Source of the DNA: Candidatus Aerophobota bacterium
Lineage (GTDB): Bacteria; Aerophobota; Aerophobia; Aerophobales; B3-G15
NCBI GenBank assembly: GCA_021163905.1
Contig: JAGGTG010000172.1
Location: 1-9,104, forward strand
Direction: 5' to 3'
DNA length: 9,104 nucleotides
Shown here piece after piece: positions 1 to 6,684 of the stretch (position 1 is the stretch's first letter; each line of letters opens with the position of its first letter). Under the pieces are notes generated by a model, which saw only the letters and a program-made list of their open reading frames with translations, made no database searches and was not told the DNA's origin. The position numbers and the translations under genes were made by a program.

Positions 1-6
1 GCAGCG

Positions 7-53
7 CAAGCGTTGAGGGGGAAATGCGAAGCATTGCCCCCTCAATTAGCTTG
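7..53. repeat. Long hairpin upstream of proA (terminator-like or REP-like element)
   Basis: Bases 13-27 pair with 31-45 around a GAA loop, giving 14 of 15 pairs with one A/G mismatch (22/36). The stem includes a run of five G-C pairs (17-21 with 37-41). After a small internal loop, CAAGC at 7-11 can pair with GCTTG at 49-53. No T-run follows on the + strand, so it is a poor match to a classical intrinsic terminator. It could be the terminator of an upstream gene outside the window, a dispersed palindromic (REP-like) element, or a regulatory structure. Its outer right arm touches the -35 box of the predicted proA promoter. The pairing is seen directly; the role is unknown. Confidence 0.6.
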
Positions 54-78
54 ACTGTTAAGCCCAACGGGATAAAAT
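51..78 (+). promoter_or_regulatory. Predicted sigma70-type promoter for the proA operon
   Basis: TTGACT at 51-56 matches the -35 consensus at five of six positions. TAAAAT at 73-78 matches the -10 consensus at five of six. The 16-nt spacer is within the usual range. Transcription would start near position 85, leaving about 23 nt of leader with an AGGA ribosome site at 97-100, 7 nt before the proA ATG. No other good promoter was noticed before 6483, so this one could drive the whole proA-to-dehydrogenase cluster, unless transcription also reads through from upstream. Confidence 0.5.
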
Positions 79-107
79 AAAAAAAACTCTAATAACAGGA
101 AAAGACT

Positions 108-1364
108 ATGTCTATAAAAGAAGAACTTCTGCAAATAGCAAAGCAGGCAAAAAGGGCAAGTAGAGTTCTGGCAAATCTATCCTCACTGGAGAAAAATAAA
201 GCTCTTCAGGAAATGGCTTTCAGGCTGGAGCAGAATGTTGAAAAAATAAAAGAGGAAAATAAAAAAGATATTGAGGATGCAAGGAAAAAAGGATTATCCT
301 CAGCTCTTATCGACAGGCTTACCTTAAATGATAAAAGAATTGCTAAACTATCTGCCAGTTTAAGAGAAATCTCCTCTCTTGAAGATCCTGTTGGAAAAGT
401 GGAGAGTATGTGGAAAAGGCCTAACGGTCTTCTTATAGGAAAGGTAATTGTTCCCTTAGGAGTCATCGGTATAATATACGAATCAAGACCAAATGTCACA
501 GTGGATGCAGCGGCATTATGTCTTAAAGCAGGAAATGCTGTTATACTTAGGGGTGGATCTGAGGCTATAAGATCAAACTGCGTGCTTGTTGATATTTTAA
601 CCGAAGCTTTAAAAAATACCAATGTTCCACCTGAAAGTATTCAACTTATAAGAACAACATCAAGGGAAGCAGTAATGCAAATGCTTAAAATGGACGAATA
701 TATAGATGTAATTATACCAAGGGGGGGAGAAAGTCTCATACGAGCGGTAACGGAAAACTCAACCATACCGGTTATCAAGCACTACAAAGGGGTCTGTCAT
801 ACATTTGTCGATAAAGATGCAGATTTAACCATGGCTGAAAAGATATGTTTTAATGCAAAAGTCCAGCGTCCGGGTGTCTGTAATGCCATGGAAACCCTGT
901 TGGTAGATGAGGCTATAGCGGAAAAGTTTTTACCCGGTATGATCAAAAAATTCCAGGAGGCAGGGGTAGAGATAAGAGGAGATGAAAAGGTAAGGAAAAT
1001 AATTCCCGGTGTAAAAGAGGCAAGTGAGGAAGATTGGTTTACCGAATATCTTGATTTAATTCTCTCTGTTAAAATTGTAAAGGGAATAAAAGAAGCTATT
1101 GAGCATATAAATTTCTACGGTTCCCATCACTCTGATGCCATAATAACTGCTAACTATGCCAAAGCTAAGAAATTTCTCCAAGAAGTGGACTCTGCAGCAG
1201 TTTATGTAAATGCCTCTACCAGATTTACCGATGGAGGAGAATTTGGTATGGGAGCAGAGATAGGAATATCAACTCAAAAATTACATGCCAGAGGTCCTAT
1301 GGGTGTTGCAGAGCTTACTTCAAGAAAATTTATAATCCTGGGGGAAGGGCAGATAAGAGGGTAA
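108..1364 (+). CDS. proA: Gamma-glutamyl phosphate reductase (glutamate-5-semialdehyde dehydrogenase)
   Basis: This cytoplasmic enzyme reduces gamma-glutamyl phosphate to glutamate-5-semialdehyde with NADPH, the second step of proline synthesis. The 418 residues match the usual family length. Visible signatures are the N-terminal helical region, the segment GVIGIIYESRPNVTVDAAAL near residues 117-136, the GGSEA loop at about 148-152, IIPRGGESLIRAV, and the active-site block VQRPGVCNAMETLLV with the catalytic cysteine at C258. The C-terminal GGEFGMGAEIGISTQKLHAR is also typical. The ATG is supported by AGGA 7 nt upstream. The partner proB (glutamate 5-kinase) is not in the window; it may lie just upstream or elsewhere. 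The stop is two bases before the next gene, so the two are very likely cotranscribed. Identity is secure. Confidence 0.97.
   Translation: MSIKEELLQIAKQAKRASRVLANLSSLEKNKALQEMAFRLEQNVEKIKEENKKDIEDARKKGLSSALIDRLTLNDKRIAKLSASLREISSLEDPVGKVESMWKRPNGLLIGKVIVPLGVIGIIYESRPNVTVDAAALCLKAGNAVILRGGSEAIRSNCVLVDILTEALKNTNVPPESIQLIRTTSREAVMQMLKMDEYIDVIIPRGGESLIRAVTENSTIPVIKHYKGVCHTFVDKDADLTMAEKICFNAKVQRPGVCNAMETLLVDEAIAEKFLPGMIKKFQEAGVEIRGDEKVRKIIPGVKEASEEDWFTEYLDLILSVKIVKGIKEAIEHINFYGSHHSDAIITANYAKAKKFLQEVDSAAVYVNASTRFTDGGEFGMGAEIGISTQKLHARGPMGVAELTSRKFIILGEGQIRG
1355..1361 (+). promoter_or_regulatory. Ribosome binding site supporting a TTG start
   Basis: AAGAGGG lies 5 nt before the TTG at 1367, inside the last codons of proA. 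The TTG start yields an N-terminus of normal TsaC length, with the conserved region up to PTDTVYGLA beginning about 30 residues in. The next in-frame ATG lies far inside the domain. The arrangement suggests translational coupling to proA. Confidence 0.6.
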
Positions 1365-1366
1365 AA

Positions 1367-2449
1367 TTGCAAACTCTAAGGATATCTCCATCTAAAATTC
1401 AGCAGGGGGAGATAGAAAAAATAGTTAAGAAACTAAGGGAGGGAGCTGTTATTTGTCTTCCCACTGATACTGTTTATGGACTGGCAGTGGATGCCTGGAA
1501 TGAAAAAGCGGCAATTAAAATTTACAATTTAAAAAAAAGAACAAAGGAAAAGCCTTTAATATTATTCATTAAAGATCAAAGGCATCTTATCTCGCTTGTT
1601 AAAAAAATTCCCCTCTCAGCTATTAAGATGATAAACAAATGGTGGCCCGGTCCTCTAACCCTTATTTTTAAATCAGCTATTTCCGATCCCTGGTATCTTG
1701 TAAATCAAAAAGGAGGAATAGGCATAAGAATTCCCTCTCACCCTGTTGTAAATAAAATACTCCAGGAAAATGGGTTATCACTTGCCACAACCAGTGCTAA
1801 TTTATCTGGAGAACAATCCATAAAGGATATTGAGGAACTTTCCCCCATTATAAAGGAAAAAATAGATTTAATTGTTGATTCAGGCAAAATCCCCCCGGGT
1901 AAGGAATCAACGGTAATCGATGTTACTATTTTCCCTCCCAGGATGCTAAGGGAGGGAGAAATCAAACGTGAAGAAATTACAAAAATAACACAAAAACCTG
2001 CAGGCATACTATTTGTCTGTACTGGTAATAGTTGCCGCAGCGTTATGGCCGAGGGATTTTTTAAAAAATACTGGCCTAAAAAACAAAACAAAGTTGAAAT
2101 AAAATCAGCTGGAACATCTGTTAGATTTCCCTCATCTTCTTCGAGCTATACTGTACAGGTAATGAAAGAGAGGGGGATAGATGTCAGCTCATACCAGAGT
2201 AAAAGGGTTAACCAAAATTTAATAGATGATTCTGATATCATTCTGGTTATGGAGGAGGTTCATCTTTACTACTTAAAAAGAACCTTTCCAGAAGCTGAGA
2301 ATAAAATCTGGATGCTTAAAGAATTTACCTCTAACAGAAAAGAGAGGATCCCAGACCCCATAGGAACATCAAAAGCCTACTATGAAAAGGTAGCAGATGA
2401 AATTGAAGGAGAAATTAAAAAACTCATAGGAAAGTTAAGTGACAACTGA
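1367..2449 (+). CDS. tsaC: Fusion: TsaC/Sua5 threonylcarbamoyl-AMP synthase + low-molecular-weight (arginine-type) protein phosphatase
   Basis: Two domains lie in one uninterrupted 360-residue frame. Residues 1 to about 205 are a YrdC/Sua5 domain, which makes threonylcarbamoyl-AMP from threonine, bicarbonate and ATP for the t6A37 tRNA modification. It shows PTDTVYGLAVDA near 32-43, K56-x-R58 with K62-P63-L64, and the SAN motif S143-N145. From about residue 212, a low-molecular-weight phosphatase domain begins: the P-loop CTGNSCRS has nucleophile C218 and R224, and the general acid is D330 in the DPIG motif. CTGN resembles bacterial protein-arginine phosphatases (YwlE type, CTGNTCRSP), but S222 replaces the specificity threonine and V226 replaces the usual proline. 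In Firmicutes the two activities are often adjacent genes (ywlC, ywlE). The start is TTG. The 3' end overlaps the next gene by 11 nt. Domain identities are strong; substrate specificity of the phosphatase half is inferred. Confidence 0.93.
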   Translation: MQTLRISPSKIQQGEIEKIVKKLREGAVICLPTDTVYGLAVDAWNEKAAIKIYNLKKRTKEKPLILFIKDQRHLISLVKKIPLSAIKMINKWWPGPLTLIFKSAISDPWYLVNQKGGIGIRIPSHPVVNKILQENGLSLATTSANLSGEQSIKDIEELSPIIKEKIDLIVDSGKIPPGKESTVIDVTIFPPRMLREGEIKREEITKITQKPAGILFVCTGNSCRSVMAEGFFKKYWPKKQNKVEIKSAGTSVRFPSSSSSYTVQVMKERGIDVSSYQSKRVNQNLIDDSDIILVMEEVHLYYLKRTFPEAENKIWMLKEFTSNRKERIPDPIGTSKAYYEKVADEIEGEIKKLIGKLSDN

Positions 2450-2903
2450 GAAGCGCCCCTCCTGGGATGAGTATTTTATGCAGATAACACAGCTTGTAGC
2501 AAAACGCTCCACATGTCTTAGAAGAAAGGTAGGAGCAATCCTGGTAAGAGACAAGAGAATTCTGTGTACAGGTTACAATGGTCCTCCCAGAGGATTAGCT
2601 CATTGCTCGGAGGTGGGTTGTCTGAGAGATAAACTGGGAATTCCTTCGGGAGAAAGACAGGAGATATGCAGGGGCCTACATGCAGAACAAAATGCCATAA
2701 TTCAGGCAGCTCTTTATGGAATTAGTATTAAAGACTCCATTCTCTACTGTACCCATCAGCCCTGTATAACTTGCAGTAAGATGATTATCAATGCAGGAAT
2801 AAAAAAAGTTATATTTCTTGGAGATTATCCAGATCCCCTCGCCAGGGAAATCCTTAAAGAAGCAAAAATTGAGTTAATAAAATACGGAGAAAAAAATGCC
2901 TGA
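2439..2903 (+). CDS. comEB: dCMP deaminase (ComEB-type cytidine/deoxycytidylate deaminase)
   Basis: A zinc enzyme that deaminates dCMP to dUMP, feeding thymidylate synthesis in the cytoplasm. The 154 residues show the family order: N-terminal RPSWDEYFMQITQLVAKRST, CLRRKVGAILV, TGYNGPPRGLAHC, then the catalytic zinc motif H81-A-E83 with E83 as proton shuttle, and PCITC with ligands C109 and C112. The extra cysteines around LAHCSEVGCLRD and the later ICRGL are typical of dCMP deaminases and probably bind a second, structural zinc. The start is GTG at 2439, inside the 3' end of the tsaC-phosphatase fusion, with AGGAAAG just upstream; this gives the expected N-terminus. It overlaps the next gene by 8 nt. 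It could be called a generic CMP/dCMP deaminase, but the extended zinc region favours dCMP. Confidence 0.94.
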   Translation: MTTEKRPSWDEYFMQITQLVAKRSTCLRRKVGAILVRDKRILCTGYNGPPRGLAHCSEVGCLRDKLGIPSGERQEICRGLHAEQNAIIQAALYGISIKDSILYCTHQPCITCSKMIINAGIKKVIFLGDYPDPLAREILKEAKIELIKYGEKNA

Positions 2904-3228
2904 GGATGTCTTAAAAAAAATAGAAGGAAAGGAAAAAGAGGCTGAAAAGGTCTTAAAACAGGCAAGGGAGCAAAAGGAAAAAATCCTGAGGGATGCGGAA
3001 AGAGAAGCTCAACAAATGATACTCCAGGCAGAAGAGCAGGCACAGGAAGAGCTAAAAAAATACAGGGAAAAAGCACAGTCACTTACCAATCAGGAAATTG
3101 AGAAAATAAAAAAAGAGGCAGATAAAGAAAGGGGAAAATTAAATGCTCGATTTGGACAGGAAAGCAAGCAGAAAGCTATCCAGTATATTTTTGATGAAGC
3201 AAAAAAATTATGGGAAAAGATTGATTAG
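2896..3228 (+). CDS. V/A-type ATPase peripheral-stalk subunit (G/H, AhaH-like)
   Basis: A 110-residue protein, almost entirely charged helix, rich in Glu, Lys, Gln and Ala with heptad spacing and no membrane segment. It runs from KKIEGKEKEAEKVLKQAREQ through KILRDAEREAQQMILQAEEQ to a C-terminal KLWEKID. Length and composition match archaeal/bacterial V/A-ATPase subunit H (also called G), which pairs with subunit E as the peripheral stalk bracing the catalytic head against subunit I. The sequence alone would allow other coiled-coil proteins, but its place directly before subunit I, as in many archaeal and bacterial V/A-ATPase operons, makes the assignment good. Subunit E is not in the window. 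Translation starts inside the 3' end of the deaminase gene (8-nt overlap). Confidence 0.85.
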   Translation: MPEDVLKKIEGKEKEAEKVLKQAREQKEKILRDAEREAQQMILQAEEQAQEELKKYREKAQSLTNQEIEKIKKEADKERGKLNARFGQESKQKAIQYIFDEAKKLWEKID

Positions 3229-3236
3229 GGAAATTT

Positions 3237-3245
3237 AAGGAGGGG
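3237..3245 (+). promoter_or_regulatory. Strong Shine-Dalgarno site for ATPase subunit I
   Basis: AAGGAGGGG ends 5 nt before the ATG at 3251. It is the most complete anti-16S match noticed before any gene here. The 22-nt gap contains nothing else, so subunit I should be translated independently of the upstream gene but from the same mRNA. Confidence 0.7.
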
Positions 3246-3250
3246 AAAAT

Positions 3251-5299
3251 ATGGCTATTGCCAAAATGAGAAAGGTTCTTCTTGTGGGTGAGGCAGGTTT
3301 AAGAGAAGATGTAATTAAAAAATTGGCAGATGCTGGCATATTTCAATCTGTACTTCCTGAGGATGGATCAATTCCTGAATTTTTTCAGAAAACTGAAATT
3401 AAAACCACCTCAATTGAGGAAAACCTGACAAAGCTCGAGGCAACTATAAATTTCTTAAGACAATTCGAGGAGAAAAAATTTGAACTTGGTCTTTTCCCAA
3501 GTAAGATCCTGGTAAAGTCAGAGGAATATTCAGAGTGGATAAAGAATTCCAACTGGGAGAAAATCTGTCAAAATGTAGGCGAAATAGAGAGGAAAATCGA
3601 GAAATTAAAAGAAGAGGAAAATTCTCTATCTGAGGAATATACTAATATTTTACCATGGAGGAAACTTTCCTTTTCTGTAAATAAGTTTAAAACCTCTAAA
3701 TACATAGATGTACAACTGGGAATAATTCCAGCAGAGGCTAAAACTTCCCTATCCAGTATACTTAAAAAGGAAGCTATACATGTTCAAATACTGGATGAGG
3801 TGGCACGTAAAGTTTACATTTTACTTATCTTTCTTAAAGAAAAAAGAGCCGAGGTAGAGAATTTGTTTCAGAGCTTGAGAGGGGAAAAGATAAAACTCAA
3901 AGAGGACCTTGTGCCCTCTGTCAGAATAAAAGAAATTAAAGATAGAATTAAACAAATTAAAAAGGAAAGAGAAGACCTGTTGGAAAAGGCGGAGAAATTA
4001 AACCAAGAAAAAGTCAAGTTAATGGCGATATATGATTATTTTTATGAGCTTTTAAAGGAGAGAAAGGTTAACTCACATTCACACTTAAGTCGTTATACCT
4101 TTATTCTGGAAGGATGGATAAAAGAAGAGGACATTCCTACTTTAAAGAATGTACTGAGTGATTTATCGAGGGTAGAAATTATAGTAAAAAAACCAACTAA
4201 AAAGGAAGAGGTAAAAGCTCCGGTTGCTCTCTCAAATCGCAGATTATTTAAGCCTTTTGAACTTGTTACGGAACTGTACGGACTTCCCCGATATATTGAA
4301 ATAGACCCGACCCCTTTTCTTGCTCCATTTTTTGCTCTTTTTCTCGCCTTATGCCTGACTGATGGTGGATATGGTATAATCCTTGTCCTTTTATCCTACA
4401 TTATACCAAAAAAAGTTCAGGTAGGAGAAGGAGGCAAAAAGCTTTTCTCAATGCTTTTTATAAGTGGACTTTTAACCATAGTTATTGGAATAATTACGGG
4501 AGGAATATTTGGAATTGAAATTCAACAACTTCCGGCCTTTCTTAATCCTATTAAAAAGCTGGCTATTATCAATCCTATGAAGGAGCCCATGATTTTTTTG
4601 GTAATTGCGCTGGGGGTGGGAGTAATTCATCTTTTAACAGGAATAACACTTGAGTTAAAGGATAACCTGCAAAGAGGAAGAGTCTCATCAGCTATCCTGG
4701 ATCAGTTATCCTGGATTGTGCTGATTATAGGATTGCTCCTTGTGGGAATTCCTTTTGTAAAGGGATTTATATCAGGTGGAACAGCTTCCAGTAGCGGTAC
4801 AGGCAGCCAGATTCCTCTCACCTTATCCCCTTCTCAGCTTCTGCCAATCTGGAAAAAATTGCCAGTTTACTCAAGGATCGGTACAGTTATGGTGATTGCT
4901 GGAGGACTTGTGCTTTTCCTGTTCTCAGGTAGAAGAAGTAAAAAAATAGGTATGAGACTTGCAAAAGGTGCATATGAGTTATACGGAGTAATTCAGCTAT
5001 TTGCTGATGTCCTATCTTACTCCCGTCTTCTGGCTATGGGACTTGCTACCAGCGTCATAGCCACTGTGGTAAACATAATAGCCGGTATGGCGGGAGGAAT
5101 ACCTGTTCTTGGCCCTATAGCAATGATATTTATCTTAATTCTGGGCCATCTCGGAAATATAATGATAAACACTCTCTCGGGTTTTATACATACTGCCAGA
5201 TTGCAGTTTGTGGAATTTTTTGGTAAGTTCTATGAGGGGGGAGGAAAAAAATTTGAACCCTTGAGAAGAGAAGGAAAATACACCATAATAATAAAATAA
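3251..5299 (+). CDS. ntpI: V/A-type ATPase membrane subunit I (subunit a)
   Basis: This subunit forms the ion half-channels beside the rotor ring and anchors the peripheral stalks. Residues 1 to about 345 are the cytoplasmic arm, beginning MAIAKMRKVLLVG, with coiled-coil stretches around 110-140 and 215-270. From about residue 352 come roughly eight hydrophobic segments, starting DPTPFLAPFFALFLALCLTD. The key motif SYSRLLAMGLAT places the channel arginine at R592 (equivalent to yeast Vph1 R735). The C-terminal GHLGNIMINTLSGFIHTARL and LQFVEFFGKFYEGGG are also diagnostic. The 682-residue length is ordinary. A Gly/Ser-rich, low-complexity stretch near residues 507-520 forms a loop between two membrane segments and looks lineage-specific. 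The gene normally sits ahead of K, E, C, F, A, B and D subunit genes; here an alcohol dehydrogenase follows after 23 nt. Whether the ion is H+ or Na+ cannot be read from this subunit alone. Confidence 0.95.
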   Translation: MAIAKMRKVLLVGEAGLREDVIKKLADAGIFQSVLPEDGSIPEFFQKTEIKTTSIEENLTKLEATINFLRQFEEKKFELGLFPSKILVKSEEYSEWIKNSNWEKICQNVGEIERKIEKLKEEENSLSEEYTNILPWRKLSFSVNKFKTSKYIDVQLGIIPAEAKTSLSSILKKEAIHVQILDEVARKVYILLIFLKEKRAEVENLFQSLRGEKIKLKEDLVPSVRIKEIKDRIKQIKKEREDLLEKAEKLNQEKVKLMAIYDYFYELLKERKVNSHSHLSRYTFILEGWIKEEDIPTLKNVLSDLSRVEIIVKKPTKKEEVKAPVALSNRRLFKPFELVTELYGLPRYIEIDPTPFLAPFFALFLALCLTDGGYGIILVLLSYIIPKKVQVGEGGKKLFSMLFISGLLTIVIGIITGGIFGIEIQQLPAFLNPIKKLAIINPMKEPMIFLVIALGVGVIHLLTGITLELKDNLQRGRVSSAILDQLSWIVLIIGLLLVGIPFVKGFISGGTASSSGTGSQIPLTLSPSQLLPIWKKLPVYSRIGTVMVIAGGLVLFLFSGRRSKKIGMRLAKGAYELYGVIQLFADVLSYSRLLAMGLATSVIATVVNIIAGMAGGIPVLGPIAMIFILILGHLGNIMINTLSGFIHTARLQFVEFFGKFYEGGGKKFEPLRREGKYTIIIK

Positions 5300-5322
5300 A
5301 TTTAAGTCCCGGTGAGGTAAAA

Positions 5323-6483
5323 ATGCTAAACTTTAACTTTTTTATGCCAACAAATATTCACTTTGGTCAGGATAAATTAAAGGAAACCGGAAAAATAGCA
5401 AAGCTTTACGGGAAGAGGGCCTTTATTGTAACGGGAAAAAAATCGGCAAGAAAGTTCGGTTTTTTACAAACTCTTGAAAATTCACTTAAAGAGGAAAAAA
5501 TTGAACCTTTCTTTTTTGAAAAAGTGGAACCCAATCCATCAATAAAAACAGTGGAAAATGGTGCATCCCTGTTTAAAGAGAAAAAATGTGATGTAATAAT
5601 TGCACTTGGGGGAGGAAGTGCATTAGACGCTGGTAAAGCAATTGGAGTTCTGGCTACAAATCAGGGTCCAATACAAAATTTTTTTGGAAAAAATAAGGTA
5701 AAAAACCCTATTCCGCCTTTAATTGCCATCCCGACTACCTCAGGAACTGGAAGTGAGGTAACTCCCTATGCGGTTATCACTGATGTAAAGGAAAATAATC
5801 ATCAAAAGAAAATACTCTCCGACCCTCATATCTTTCCAAAAGAAGCGCTGGTAGATCCCAATCTTACCTTCTCCCTATCAGCTGAGGTAACTTCTGATAC
5901 AGGAATAGATGCTCTTTCTCATGCGATAGAGAGTTATGTATCTCGAAGATCTTTTCCTTTAAGTGAGAGTATAGCCCTGCAGGCAATTGAAATTATAGGG
6001 AAGTATCTACCAAAGCTGATAAATTCTCCAAAGAATGCTGAGGCTCGATCTCAACTGATGTATGCCTCAATGCTTGCCGGAATAGCAATAGCTCAAACAG
6101 GAACAACCCTGCTCCATGCCATGGGGTATCGATTAACCTCAGATCTTGGCCTTCCCCATGGGAGAGCCAATGGGGTTCTTTTTCCCTACTTCTGGGAGGC
6201 TAACTTTTCCGGAAATCCTGAAAAATTCTCCCGTATTATAGGCTATCTTGATGAAAGTGCCGGGGAATCCCAGAAAAAAAATGCAAGTGAAAGTGCCCTA
6301 TTGCTCAAAGAATTCTTATACAGGGTGGGACTTCCCAGAGACTTGAATATTAAGACCAATGAGGAAACTATAGTTCAATTTGCAAAAGAAGTAATGGAAA
6401 ATAAAAAAAAGATGGCAAGCAATCCAAAAATCCTTAATATGGATGAAGTTGTTGATATATACAAAAAAGCATTACAGTGTTAG
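5323..6483 (+). CDS. Iron-type (group III) alcohol dehydrogenase
   Basis: A 386-residue NAD(P)-dependent oxidoreductase of the Fe-ADH family; full length, no breaks. The N-terminal Rossmann-like domain carries GGGS at 96-99, followed by ALDAGK, and then PTTSGTGSEVTPYAVI around 140-155. Metal ligands are visible at the positions found in E. coli FucO: D196 and H200 in DALSHAIE, H265 in LLHAMGY, and H279 in LPHGRAN. The position four after H265, histidine in FucO, is Y269 here, as I recall from a subset of the family. The physiological alcohol or aldehyde cannot be deduced; candidates include butanol, 1,3-propanediol or a general aldehyde reductase. The ATG has GGTGAGG (5311-5317) just upstream. 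It follows ATPase subunit I by 23 nt and is probably the last gene of that transcript. The family call is firm; the substrate is unknown. Confidence 0.94.
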   Translation: MLNFNFFMPTNIHFGQDKLKETGKIAKLYGKRAFIVTGKKSARKFGFLQTLENSLKEEKIEPFFFEKVEPNPSIKTVENGASLFKEKKCDVIIALGGGSALDAGKAIGVLATNQGPIQNFFGKNKVKNPIPPLIAIPTTSGTGSEVTPYAVITDVKENNHQKKILSDPHIFPKEALVDPNLTFSLSAEVTSDTGIDALSHAIESYVSRRSFPLSESIALQAIEIIGKYLPKLINSPKNAEARSQLMYASMLAGIAIAQTGTTLLHAMGYRLTSDLGLPHGRANGVLFPYFWEANFSGNPEKFSRIIGYLDESAGESQKKNASESALLLKEFLYRVGLPRDLNIKTNEETIVQFAKEVMENKKKMASNPKILNMDEVVDIYKKALQC

Positions 6484-6684
6484 TTGGTTAACTGATCAGG
6501 ATTGACTTATCAGCTATTTCGCTTGTCTGGTTAATCCGGTGTATTTAGTTATTTTGGTTTGTGGGAGGTCGGTTGTTGGTTCCTGGTTGACAGTTGTTAG
6601 TTACTAAGAACCGTAAATCAACAACCAGAAACTATTAATAAGAGTGTCTACTTTGCAGACCGCGGGAAAAACAGGATAAAGCTA
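6484..6684. repeat. Gene-free spacer with degenerate GGTT/GTTG repeats and inverted copies
   Basis: No credible coding frame is seen in this 201-nt gap. The + strand is rich in G and T from about 6484 to 6600, with recurring TGGTTAA (6485-6491 and 6528-6534), GGTTGTTGGTT (6571-6581), TGGTTGACAG and GTTGTTAG. The strand character then flips: CAACAACC at 6619-6626 is the exact reverse complement of GGTTGTTG at 6571-6578, and 6579-6589 also pairs with 6622-6632 at 10 of 11 positions. The result is a set of mutually exclusive hairpins. No T-run terminator is evident. A perfect TTGACA at 6587-6592 has no good -10 at the right distance, so I do not call a promoter. It may be a dispersed-repeat remnant or a decayed insertion. 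Confidence 0.5.

Noticed and set aside
1..107. Riboswitch, T-box or tRNA in the proA upstream region
   Set aside because: Only a simple hairpin and a short leader are present; there is no cloverleaf, no T-box sequence and too little leader after the predicted promoter for a riboswitch.
206..622. 138-codon open frame on the - strand inside proA
   Set aside because: It is antisense to a well-conserved proA region, its translation has no recognisable family features, and it exists only because the sense-strand codon use leaves few antisense stops.
1738..2091. 117-codon open frame on the - strand inside the TsaC-phosphatase gene
   Set aside because: It overlaps conserved motifs of both domains on the + strand, and the predicted peptide shows no domain or plausible ribosome site.
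2825..3082. 85-codon open frame on the - strand, Phe/Pro/Leu-rich
   Set aside because: It is the mirror of the Lys/Glu-rich coiled-coil codons of the ATPase stalk gene; AAA/GAA codons read backwards give Phe/Leu-type codons, mimicking a hydrophobic protein.
6587..6618. Possible promoter for the PLD-family gene starting from a perfect TTGACA at 6587
   Set aside because: At 16-18 nt spacing the sequence (around ACCGTA) does not resemble a -10 box; the TTGACA is likely part of the GGTTGACAG repeat wording.
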